This document shows positions 19,915-27,906 of a DNA stretch of 64,000 nucleotides, piece by piece. Each line of letters opens with the position of its first letter. Positions within the stretch are counted from its first letter, which is position 1. The translations under genes were made by a program, and so were the position numbers. The notes under the pieces are model-generated. The model worked only from the letters and a program-made list of their open reading frames with translations, was not told the origin of the DNA and searched no databases. The stretch spans positions 434,001-498,000 of the forward strand of contig NZ_SLWQ01000002.1 in the NCBI RefSeq assembly GCF_004342425.1. The letters are read 5' to 3'. This DNA comes from Dokdonella fugitiva. Lineage in GTDB: Bacteria > Pseudomonadota > Gammaproteobacteria > Xanthomonadales > Rhodanobacteraceae.

Positions 19915-20107
19915 GCGCTCGCGCTCCTGCACAGGTCTCGCACGCGCGCCATTGGCAGCGACGGAAGCCGCGATGCCCTCAGCCCTCGGCCCTTGCTGCA
20001 GAGGCATCGGGCTTCCCGTGACGACGTCGCGGGCGTGTCGACGCCGCGTGCGATGCTCGCTGCGTTCAACACGAACGGAATTGGAAAAAAAACGCGAACC
20101 ACTCAAA

Positions 20108-20148
20108 CCGTTCGCCCTGGGCGCAGGCCCGAAGGGCGAGTCGAAGGG
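20108..20148 (-). repeat. 41-nt dispersed element, right (inverted) copy
   Basis: Inverted partner of 19749-19789, starting CCGTTCGCCC on the plus strand and ending GAGTCGAAGGG. It sits 50 bp upstream of the ybeZ start codon, so the mRNA leader or promoter overlaps it. Confidence 0.75.
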
Positions 20149-20198
20149 GGGGCACCCTGCTGGCGACCTCCGTGCCCGCGCGCTACCCTCGCCCGCCT

Positions 20199-21206
20199 AT
20201 GACGGACCTCACCCATCACGACTTCGCGCTCGAGCCCGACGACGGCGAGCGCCTTTCCAACCTCGCCGGGCCATTCGATGAAAACCTGCGCCAGGTCGAG
20301 CTGCGCCTCGGCATCGAGATCGCCAACCGCGGCAACGTGTTCCGCGTGACCGGCAGCGAGCACGCGGTGAAACTCGGCGAGCGCGTACTGCGCGATCTCT
20401 ATGCGGCGACCGAGCACGAAGTGCTGAGCGGCGCGCAGGTCAACCTGCGCCTGTCCGAGTCGGGCATCGATGCGCTCGACGCACGCGCGGCCGAGGGTGC
20501 GCAGGACGTCGCGATCAAGACCAAGCGCGGCACGATCCGCGGCCGCGGTGCGAACCAGCAACGTTACCTGCACGCGATCGCGACCAACGACGTCAACTTC
20601 GGCGTCGGCCCGGCCGGCACCGGCAAGACCTACCTCGCGGTCGCGATGGCGGTGGACGCGCTCAACGACAACCGCGTGCAGCGGCTCATCCTCGTGCGTC
20701 CTGCGGTGGAGGCCGGCGAGAAGCTCGGCTTCCTGCCCGGCGACCTCACCCAGAAGGTCGATCCGTACCTGCGCCCGCTGTACGACGCGCTGTACGAGAT
20801 GCTCGGCATCGAGAAGGTCGGCAAGCTCATCGAGCGCAACGTGATCGAGATCGCGCCGCTCGCCTACATGCGCGGGCGCACGCTCAACGATGCGTTCGTG
20901 ATCCTCGACGAGGCGCAGAACACCACGGTCGAGCAGATGAAGATGTTCCTCACGCGCATCGGCTTCGGTTCGGTCGCGGTCGTCACCGGCGACATGACGC
21001 AGAACGACCTGCCGCGCCACGTGAAATCCGGCCTGCGCGACGCGATCGAGGTGCTGCGCGACGTCGACGGCGTGAGTTTCACGTTCTTCACCGCGCGCGA
21101 CGTCGTGCGCCACCCGCTCGTGCAGCGCATCGTGCGCGCGTACGAACAGCGCGAGGCGACCGCGGAATCGCTCGCCTCGAAGGCGACGCGCGCCGATGAA
21201 GGCTGA
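20199..21206 (+). CDS. ybeZ: PhoH-like ATPase YbeZ
   Basis: A 335-residue PhoH/YbeZ NTPase with a small N-terminal KH-like domain (IEIANRGNVFRVTG), Walker A GPAGTGKT, Walker B FVILDEAQNT and sensor motif VVTGDMTQND. It works with the YbeY endonuclease in rRNA maturation and RNA quality control. The ATG at 20199 gives the family N-terminus. ybeY starts 11 bp before its stop. Confidence 0.96.
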   Translation: MTDLTHHDFALEPDDGERLSNLAGPFDENLRQVELRLGIEIANRGNVFRVTGSEHAVKLGERVLRDLYAATEHEVLSGAQVNLRLSESGIDALDARAAEGAQDVAIKTKRGTIRGRGANQQRYLHAIATNDVNFGVGPAGTGKTYLAVAMAVDALNDNRVQRLILVRPAVEAGEKLGFLPGDLTQKVDPYLRPLYDALYEMLGIEKVGKLIERNVIEIAPLAYMRGRTLNDAFVILDEAQNTTVEQMKMFLTRIGFGSVAVVTGDMTQNDLPRHVKSGLRDAIEVLRDVDGVSFTFFTARDVVRHPLVQRIVRAYEQREATAESLASKATRADEG

Positions 21207-21711
21207 GGCGCGCCGCCGCGGCGCCACCCGGAGCGCGCCACGCGCGGAACGGGAGTCGCGCATCTGCCTGTGGCTGCGCAACGAAGCCGGACGCAAGGGG
21301 GTGCCGGTGCTGCGCACGTTCGAACGCTGGGTCGCCGCGATTCCCGAGCTGCAGCAGCGCCGCGGCTGGAGCGAACTCAACATCCTCATCGTCGGCCGCG
21401 CGGCCGGGCGCCGCTACAACCGGCAGTTCCGCGGCCGCGACTACGCGACCAACGTGCTGAGCTTCCCGTACGAGCCCGCACCCGGCGAACACAGCGGCCT
21501 GCTCGGCGACCTCGTCATCTGCGCGCCGGTCGTCGCGCGTGAAGCACGCGAACAGGGCAAGGACGCGCGCGACCATTTCGCGCACATGACGATCCACGGC
21601 GTGCTGCACCTGCTCGGCTACGACCACGAGGACGAGCGCGACGCCGACGCGATGGAAGCGCTGGAAACGCGCATCCTCGCCTCGCTCGGCATCGACGACC
21701 CATATCGATAG
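21196..21711 (+). CDS. ybeY: Endoribonuclease YbeY (rRNA maturation factor)
   Basis: A 171-residue metal-dependent endonuclease for 16S rRNA 3' maturation and ribosome quality control. The zinc site HGVLHLLGYDH is intact, as are NVLSFPYE and GDLVIC. The first 20 residues are an Arg-rich extension. It overlaps ybeZ by 11 bp. In most gammaproteobacteria ybeX follows directly; here a secreted-protein gene intervenes. Confidence 0.96.
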   Translation: MKAEARRRGATRSAPRAERESRICLWLRNEAGRKGVPVLRTFERWVAAIPELQQRRGWSELNILIVGRAAGRRYNRQFRGRDYATNVLSFPYEPAPGEHSGLLGDLVICAPVVAREAREQGKDARDHFAHMTIHGVLHLLGYDHEDERDADAMEALETRILASLGIDDPYR

Positions 21712-21802
21712 TCGGTCGCGACGCTGCGGCGTCGCGCGCGCAGGCGGTCCGTTGCTCCTCGATGGTGTACGCTCCGATACTGCACGCTCACGCGGGATTG
21801 CC

Positions 21803-24361
21803 ATGCGCACCGGTCGCAGCGTTCGTCGCCCATTGCCATCCCGGCCGCTCGCTGCCGCCCTCGCCGTCCTCCTTTTCGCCGATCCGCTCGCGCACGATGC
21901 GCAGGCACGCGCGTCCACGCCGGTTCGGGCCGGCGCCACCGTCGCGGTCGGCGAATGCAGCGAAAGCGCGCTGCGCAATGCCGTCGCCACGGCCGGCAAT
22001 GGCGCGACGATCGACCTCTCCGCGCTCGCCGGATGCACGATCACGCTCACGGCCGGCGAAATCGCCGTCACCGTCGACGACCTCACGCTGCAGGGGCCGG
22101 CGGACCGTTCGCTCACGTTGAGCGGCAACCAGGCGAGCCGCATCTTCGCCCACACCGGGCACGGCCTGCTCCGGCTCGACCACCTCGCGCTCACCGCCGG
22201 CAAGCACACCACGGCCTACGACCAGGGCAAGTACACCGTCCATCGGGGCACCGGCGGCGCGGTGCATTCGGACGGCAGCGTGACGCTTTCCAGCAGTTCG
22301 TTGACCGGTTCGTCCGTCTGCCACGCCACCGGCAGCAACGAATACAACGAGGGCTTCGGCGGCGGCGTGTTCGCGCAAGGCGACGTCGCCGTTATCCGCT
22401 CGACGGTCTCCGGCAACGTGGCATGCGGCACCGTGCTGCCCTCGGCGCTCGGCGTCGCGAGCTATCACGGCGGCGCGGGCGGCGGCATTTTCGCGGGCGG
22501 CGACGTCGACATCGCGTACAGCACGATCAGCGGCAACGGCGCGTACGCGACCGGTGGCGGAGGCGTGTATGCGCAAGGCAACGTCACCATCGCGCACAGC
22601 GCGATCACCGGCAACAGCGCCACGCAGAAGGGTGGTGGCGTGTCGATCCGCCAGGGGGGACCGCCCGTCGGCGATGCCTTGGTGGGACTGACCGTGAGGG
22701 CGAGCACGATCAGCGGCAACACGGCGATGGACGGCGGCGGCGTGGCATCCCTGTACGGAAGCCCGGTGTACGTGTACGACAGCACGATCGCTTTCAATAC
22801 CGCATCGAGAACGCCCGTCCCGGGCTGGTTCGGCGGCGGCGGGGGCATCTGCGGCAACGGCCCGCTGCGACTGGCCAACAGCATCGTCGCCAACAACACC
22901 GCGCACAACAATGGCGCCGATATCACGCAGTTCCACCTGTCGGGTGACGCACCGCCGTTCGACGGCGACCACGACATCATCATGTCCGCCACGCCATCGC
23001 CGCCGGCCGGCACGATCAGTGCCGATCCCGGCTTGCTGCCGCTGGCCGACCACGGCGGTCCGACGCGGGCACACGGGCTGGCCGCGGGCAGCATCGCGAT
23101 CGATGCCGGCCGCGTGACGTCGGGCACGTTCTTCGACCAGCGTGGCGCCGGATTCCCGCGCGTGCTCGGCGCCGTCGCCGACATCGGTGCGTTCGAGTCG
23201 GGCGCGCCGTCGCCACCGGTCGACGCCTGCTCGGAAGCTGCCGTGCGCGCGGCCGTCACCAACGCACCGCAAGGCGGCGTGGTCGACCTGTCGCTGCTGT
23301 CGCATTGCACGATCACGCTCGCCAACGGAGCGCTCACCGCGGATGTCGACGACATTGCGATCGTCGGCCCCGCCGATCGGACGCTGAAGCTGGACGGCGA
23401 CCTGCGCGATCGCGTGATCCAGCACCGGGGCGGCGGCGTACTCGCGCTCGATCACCTCGACATCACGCGCGGCTTCATCGACGGCGGCAAGTACGCCGGC
23501 GGCGCGGTGTTCTCGAGCGGCAGCATCGTTCTCTCCGGCAGCCGCGTGACGCAGAGCATGATCGGTGGCACGGCCGGCAACGCGCAGGCCCTCGGCGGCG
23601 GCGGGCTCTACGCACTGCGCAATGTCACGCTCGATACCTCGGTGGTGTCGGGCAACCACAGCCGCGGCCGCGCCGCTGGAATTTGCAGCGTCGCCGGCGA
23701 CGTCGTGATACGGAACAGCACGATCGCCGACAACCACGCCGATCTCGAAGGCGGCGGCGTGTTCGCGCCGGGCTGCTTCGGCGTGTGCACGGTCGGCCAG
23801 TTCACCACGACGATCGACAATTCGACGATCAGCGGCAACAGCGCCGGCAGCGTCGGCGGCGGCGTGCACCTGACCTATTCCGACCTGCTCGTGCGCAACA
23901 GCACGATCAGCGCGAATGCCGCCACGGGGTCCGGTGGTGGCGGCATCTTCGTGCGCAACATCGTCGACGGCGCTCCGCTCGCACCGTCGCTGGACATCAC
24001 GAGTTCGATCGTCGCCGCCAACACGAGCGGTGGCCCCGCGGCGGACATCGGCAGTCTCGCGGCTGTCACCGTCATCGGCGACCACGACTTCATCACGGCG
24101 ATGAACGGCACGCCGCCCGCCGGCACGCTGTCGGGCGACCCGGGGCTCCTGCCGCTGGGCGACTACGGCGGCCCGACGCCGACCCATGCGCTCGCCGATG
24201 GCAGCCCGGCGATCGACCAGGGTAGCAATGCGGGCCGTTTCGCGGCCGACCAGCGCGGCGACGGCTACCCGCGCGTGCACGGCGGCGCAGCCGACATCGG
24301 CGCATTCGAACGGTCCGGCCCCGTCGTCGTCGATCGGATTTTCGAGGATGGTTTCGAATGA
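21803..24361 (+). CDS. Large secreted choice-of-anchor-Q / beta-helix-like protein, internally duplicated, with IFEDGFE tail
   Basis: An 852-residue exported protein, function unknown. A signal peptide (to about 35) is followed by two homologous halves. Each opens with a Cys-bearing segment (ECSESALRNAVATAG; DACSEAAVRAAVTNA), runs through ladders of S/T-ISGN repeats (STISGNTAMDGGG, STISGNSAGSVGGG) typical of right-handed beta-helices, and closes with GGPTRAHGLA/GGPTPTHALA, ...AIDAG/AIDQG and ADIGAFE, the choice-of-anchor-Q signature. The last nine residues are DRIFEDGFE. It splits the ybeY-ybeX pair on the same strand. ATG 21803 precedes the signal peptide. Confidence 0.82.
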   Translation: MRTGRSVRRPLPSRPLAAALAVLLFADPLAHDAQARASTPVRAGATVAVGECSESALRNAVATAGNGATIDLSALAGCTITLTAGEIAVTVDDLTLQGPADRSLTLSGNQASRIFAHTGHGLLRLDHLALTAGKHTTAYDQGKYTVHRGTGGAVHSDGSVTLSSSSLTGSSVCHATGSNEYNEGFGGGVFAQGDVAVIRSTVSGNVACGTVLPSALGVASYHGGAGGGIFAGGDVDIAYSTISGNGAYATGGGGVYAQGNVTIAHSAITGNSATQKGGGVSIRQGGPPVGDALVGLTVRASTISGNTAMDGGGVASLYGSPVYVYDSTIAFNTASRTPVPGWFGGGGGICGNGPLRLANSIVANNTAHNNGADITQFHLSGDAPPFDGDHDIIMSATPSPPAGTISADPGLLPLADHGGPTRAHGLAAGSIAIDAGRVTSGTFFDQRGAGFPRVLGAVADIGAFESGAPSPPVDACSEAAVRAAVTNAPQGGVVDLSLLSHCTITLANGALTADVDDIAIVGPADRTLKLDGDLRDRVIQHRGGGVLALDHLDITRGFIDGGKYAGGAVFSSGSIVLSGSRVTQSMIGGTAGNAQALGGGGLYALRNVTLDTSVVSGNHSRGRAAGICSVAGDVVIRNSTIADNHADLEGGGVFAPGCFGVCTVGQFTTTIDNSTISGNSAGSVGGGVHLTYSDLLVRNSTISANAATGSGGGGIFVRNIVDGAPLAPSLDITSSIVAANTSGGPAADIGSLAAVTVIGDHDFITAMNGTPPAGTLSGDPGLLPLGDYGGPTPTHALADGSPAIDQGSNAGRFAADQRGDGYPRVHGGAADIGAFERSGPVVVDRIFEDGFE

Positions 24362-24437
24362 TCGGCCCGCCCCCGAGCCTGCACGTCCGTGCGTCATGCA
24401 TGGCCGAATGCGCCCGCGGGAAAGCGCAATACGCCTT

Positions 24438-24446
24438 TGCTACACT
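24438..24446 (+). promoter_or_regulatory. Extended -10 element upstream of corC
   Basis: TGCTACACT (TG-n-TACACT) predicts a start near 24453, a leader of about 30 nt. It implies corC can be transcribed independently of the ybeZ-ybeY-secreted-protein genes upstream. Confidence 0.45.
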
Positions 24447-24482
24447 CGCCGTTCCGCCTGAACGGGCGCCTGCAAGCAAGAG

Positions 24483-25325
24483 ATGAGCGAGGATCCTCCC
24501 AGTACCCCCCCGCCACGATCGTGGTTCGAGCGCATCACCCAGGCGCTTTCCGGCGAACCGCAAAGTCGCGAGGAACTCATCGAGGAACTGCGCCACGCCC
24601 AGGCCAACGGCCTGCTGTCCAACGACACGCTGTCGATGGTCGAGGGCGCGATCGAGGTCGCCGATCTCACCGTGTCCGACGTGATGGTGCCACGGGCCCA
24701 GATGGTCTCGCTGCCGATCGATGCGCCGCTCAAGCAGATCCTCGCCGACGTGCTCGAGTCCGGCCACTCGCGTTTCCCCGTGCACGCGGGCGACAAGGAC
24801 GAAATCCTCGGCATCCTGCTCGCCAAGGACCTGCTGCGCTGCTTCGCCGAAGGCGCCGACTGCGACATCCGCAAGCTGCTGCGCCCGGTCACCATGATCC
24901 CGGAATCGAAGCGGCTGAACATCCTTCTCAAGGAATTCCGGCTGTCGCGCAACCACATGGCGATCGTCGTCGACGAGTACGGCGGCGTCGCCGGCCTCAT
25001 CACGATCGAGGACGTGCTCGAGCAGATCGTCGGCGACATCGGCGACGAGCACGACGACGACGACGACAAGCACACGATGATCCAGGCCGCCGCGAACGGC
25101 GATTTCCTCGTCAACGCGCTGACGCCGATCGCCGAGTTCAACGAACGTTTCGGCTGCAACCTCAGCGACGAGGCGTTCGACACCGTCGGCGGCATGATCA
25201 CCTCGGAAATCGGCCACCTGCCCGAAGTCGGCGAAGAAACGACGCTCGGCGGTTTCCATTTCCAGGTCACGAAAGCCGACGCGCGTCGCGTGCAGCAGTT
25301 CGCGGTGCGGGTGCATGAGGCCTGA
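24483..25325 (+). CDS. corC: CorC/YbeX family CBS-domain protein
   Basis: A 280-residue soluble protein with a CBS pair (about 65-185: TVSDVMVPRAQMVSL, FPVHAGDKDEILGILLAKDLL, DEYGGVAGLITIEDVLEQIVGDI), an acidic DEHDDDDDK linker, and a C-terminal CorC/HlyC transporter-associated domain. YbeX is linked to Mg2+/Co2+ homeostasis and ribosome metabolism. The usual lnt gene does not follow; a DUF4105 gene overlaps its stop instead. Confidence 0.95.
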   Translation: MSEDPPSTPPPRSWFERITQALSGEPQSREELIEELRHAQANGLLSNDTLSMVEGAIEVADLTVSDVMVPRAQMVSLPIDAPLKQILADVLESGHSRFPVHAGDKDEILGILLAKDLLRCFAEGADCDIRKLLRPVTMIPESKRLNILLKEFRLSRNHMAIVVDEYGGVAGLITIEDVLEQIVGDIGDEHDDDDDKHTMIQAAANGDFLVNALTPIAEFNERFGCNLSDEAFDTVGGMITSEIGHLPEVGEETTLGGFHFQVTKADARRVQQFAVRVHEA

Positions 25326-26610
25326 CAGCCGGGAATCGGGAATCGGGAATGGCGAATGGGGAAGGCGGGATTTTCGCCGCCCGATCCTCGCCGCTCTCCT
25401 GGCGACCCTATGGCTGTTCGCGTGCGTGGTCTGCGCGCATGCGCAGGCGCCGGGCGAAGCCGTTTCGGTCGCCTCTCCGGTTTCCGATCCCCGATCCCAG
25501 CCGTCCGTCAGCCTGCTGACCATCGGCCCCGGCGAGATCTTCTTCGAGCGCTTCGGCCACAACGCGATCGTCGTGCGCGACCCGGCGAGCGGGCGCGCGG
25601 TCGCCTACAACTACGGCATCTTCGACTTCGACCAGCAGGACTTCCTGCTCAACTTCGCGCGCGGCCGCATGCGTTACCGCATGGCCGTCGACGAGCTCGA
25701 GGACGACCTCGACATGTACCGCGAGGAACGCCGCGAGATCGTCGAGCAACGCCTCGCCCTCACGCCCGAGCAGGCGCACGACCTCGTCGCGTTCCTCGAA
25801 TGGAACGCGCAGCCGGAGAACGCGCAGTACCACTACGACTACTTCGAAGCGAACTGCTCGACGCGCGTGCGCGACGCGCTCGATCGCGCGCTCGGCGGCG
25901 CGCTGCACGCGCAGAGCGAAGGTCGTTCGCGCGGCTACACCTACCGCCTCGACGCGCTGCGCCTGATGGCGCCCGAGCCGGTGCTGATGCTGCTGATCGA
26001 CCTCGGCCTCGGGCCGTACGCGGACCAGCGCATCGACTTCTGGCAGGAAAGCTTCGTGCCCGCGACGCTCGTCGACGTCGTCGCCGGCGCGGACAACGGC
26101 GGCGCCCCGCTCGCCGCGCCGCCCGTCACGCTCGCGCGTGGCGAGGTCGAACCGTCGCCGGTGCTGCCGCCCGACCTGCGCTGGCCGTTCCTCGGCCTCG
26201 GCATCGCGCTCGGCGCGATCCTCCACGCGCTCGGCGGTTCCGCGCGCGCGTCGCGCCGCGTGCCGTTCGCGACATTCGCGTTGCTGTTCGAACTGTTCTG
26301 CGGCATCGGCGGCCTGCTGCTGCTGTTCCTCTGGTTCGGCACCGAGCACCGCGCCGCCTGGCGCAACGAGAACCTGCTGCTGCTGAACCCGCTCTGCCTC
26401 GCGCTGCTGCCCGCCTGGTTCGCCGTCGCGCGCGGCCGGATGCGCGATCGCCCGCTGGCGCGCGCGCTCGCGTGGGTGGTCGTGGCGACCGCCGCATTCG
26501 CCCTGTTCTCGAAGATCCTGTCGACCTTCGCGCAGGCGAACCTGCACTGGATCGTGCTGTTCCTGCCGATCCACCTCGCGCTCGCCCTGCGCCTGCGTCG
26601 GGCGGCGTAG
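25315..26610 (+). CDS. DUF4105 (Lnb N-terminal-like) membrane protein
   Basis: A 431-residue protein: signal-anchor (LAALLATLWLFACVVCAHAQA), a periplasmic DUF4105 domain (about 60-250) with ERFGHNAIVV, YNYGIFDF and a Cys in DYFEANCSTRVRDALD, the pattern of this Cys/His putative protease or hydrolase family, then a C-terminal cluster of about five membrane spans. It overlaps corC by 11 bp. The first 18 residues (RPDSRESGIGNGEWG) are translated from a GGGAATC tandem repeat, so the N-terminus is repeat-derived; no other in-frame ATG precedes the signal-anchor. Confidence 0.88.
   Translation: MRPDSRESGIGNGEWGRRDFRRPILAALLATLWLFACVVCAHAQAPGEAVSVASPVSDPRSQPSVSLLTIGPGEIFFERFGHNAIVVRDPASGRAVAYNYGIFDFDQQDFLLNFARGRMRYRMAVDELEDDLDMYREERREIVEQRLALTPEQAHDLVAFLEWNAQPENAQYHYDYFEANCSTRVRDALDRALGGALHAQSEGRSRGYTYRLDALRLMAPEPVLMLLIDLGLGPYADQRIDFWQESFVPATLVDVVAGADNGGAPLAAPPVTLARGEVEPSPVLPPDLRWPFLGLGIALGAILHALGGSARASRRVPFATFALLFELFCGIGGLLLLFLWFGTEHRAAWRNENLLLLNPLCLALLPAWFAVARGRMRDRPLARALAWVVVATAAFALFSKILSTFAQANLHWIVLFLPIHLALALRLRRAA
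25331..25362 (+). repeat. GGGAATC-type tandem repeat inside the DUF4105 start
   Basis: Four 7-nt units (GGGAATC, GGGAATC, GGGAATG, GCGAATG) lie within the first 16 codons. A partial, diverged inverted copy (TTCCGATCCCCGATCCC) lies at 25482-25498, so the pair brackets the signal-anchor coding region. Such GGGAATC arrays are frequent intergenic repeats in xanthomonads. Confidence 0.7.
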
Positions 26611-26746
26611 CACGATCGGCGCCGCTGCCCATCGGTGCGGCGCGGAACACGGGACAGGCCACGGCCGATCCGCGTCATGGTGCCGGGTCGATCGTCGCTG
26701 AACACGGGCGATTGCCGCCACTGCGCCGCACGCGGCATCATGCGGC

Positions 26747-27766
26747 ATGGACCTCTCGATCAGCCCGCTGCCGACCGATCCGACCTGCAAGGATCCGATG
26801 GTCGTCAATTGCGTGGCCTACGCCGCGGACGGGCGCCGCCTGCGCGACATCACGGTCGAGGAGATCAGCGACGTGCTCGAGACGCCGGACGAATGGGTCT
26901 GGGTCGGCGTGCGCGAGCCGAGCGAGGAACTGCTCGACAAGCTCCAGGAGGAATTCGGCCTGCACGAACTCGCGGTCGAGGACGCGCACAACGCGCACCA
27001 GCGCCCGAAGATCGAGGTCTACGGCGACTCGCTGTTCATCGTTGCGCACACCGCCCAGGTCGTCGCGAGCAAGATCGCGTTCGGCGAGACCCACATCTTC
27101 ATGGGCAAGCGCTACATCGTGACCATCCGCCATGGCGCCTCGCTGAGCTATGCGAGCGCGCGGCGCGGCTGCGAGCAGTCGCAGGACATGCTCGCGCTCG
27201 GCCCGAGCTATTCGCTGTACGCGGTGCTCGACTTCATCGTCGACAACTTCTTCCCGATCGTGCGCGAGTTCCGCGAGGAGCTGCAGGAACTCGAGGACGA
27301 GGTGTTCGAGGAGACGTTCAAGCGCGAGACGATCCGCCGCCTGTACGTGCTGAAGAAGGAGCTGGTCACCCTGCGCCTCGCGATCGCGCCGCTGCAGGAC
27401 ATCACCAACCAGCTGATCCGCCAGTACCCCGGCCTCATCCGCGACGAGGTGCGCCCGTACTTCCGAGACGTCTACGACCACGCCACGCGCATCAACGAGT
27501 CGACGGACACGATGCGCGAGATGCTTACCGCCGCGCTCAGCGTGAACCTCGCGCTCGTGACGGTGGCGCAGGGCGAAGTGGTCAAGCGCCTCGCCGGCTG
27601 GGCCGCGCTGCTCGCCGCACCGACCCTGCTCGCGAGCTGGTACGGCATGAACTTCCACCACATGCCCGAACTCGACCAGCCGTGGGCCTACCCCACGATG
27701 ATCGCGGCCACGCTCGGCATCTGCGGCGTGCTCTATTGGCTGCTGCGCAAGGCGCGCTGGTTGTAG
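26747..27766 (+). CDS. corA: CorA family magnesium/cobalt channel
   Basis: A 339-residue channel: cytoplasmic N-domain, long pore helix region, and two C-terminal spans with the selectivity motif YGMNFHHMPEL between them. It should mediate Mg2+ or Co2+ influx as a pentamer. CorC being encoded 1.4 kb upstream fits shared metal-ion homeostasis, though nothing shows co-regulation. No clear SD precedes the ATG at 26747. Confidence 0.95.
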   Translation: MDLSISPLPTDPTCKDPMVVNCVAYAADGRRLRDITVEEISDVLETPDEWVWVGVREPSEELLDKLQEEFGLHELAVEDAHNAHQRPKIEVYGDSLFIVAHTAQVVASKIAFGETHIFMGKRYIVTIRHGASLSYASARRGCEQSQDMLALGPSYSLYAVLDFIVDNFFPIVREFREELQELEDEVFEETFKRETIRRLYVLKKELVTLRLAIAPLQDITNQLIRQYPGLIRDEVRPYFRDVYDHATRINESTDTMREMLTAALSVNLALVTVAQGEVVKRLAGWAALLAAPTLLASWYGMNFHHMPELDQPWAYPTMIAATLGICGVLYWLLRKARWL

Positions 27767-27798
27767 GGGTTGCGCACGCTGCAGAGAAGCTTGAAACG

Positions 27799-27869
27799 CG
27801 AAGCACGCCGGGCACCCGGAGAAGAAGCTTCCGGATTGCTTCCCTCGCGTACCGGGCGGGCGTGCTTCG
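27799..27869. terminator. Large palindromic element between convergent genes
   Basis: Arms CGAAGCACGCC (27799-27809) and GGCGTGCTTCG (27859-27869) pair perfectly around a 49-nt centre that itself contains CCGG-rich partial repeats. It lies between the corA stop (27766) and the convergent secreted-protein stop (27907), so it may act as a two-way terminator; it looks like a REP-type element rather than a simple rho-independent site. Confidence 0.55.
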
Positions 27870-27906
27870 TGTCGAAGGCTTCCGGTCCCGCGGCCCGAGG
27901 CGGCGC

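Larger units (their letters stand above)
19600..20198. other. Gene-free spacer built of dispersed repeats
   Basis: About 600 bp between the divergent TetR and ybeZ genes. It contains an inverted pair of 41-nt elements (19749-19789 and 20108-20148), a 20-mer (19895-19914) that recurs exactly at 59126-59145, and a poly-A patch near 20087. No reading frame in it has protein-like composition on either strand. The ybeZ promoter should lie near its right end. Confidence 0.7.

Noticed and set aside
19604..20281. Open frame through the repeat spacer before ybeZ
   Set aside because: Built from repeat DNA in all frames, no SD, no domain.
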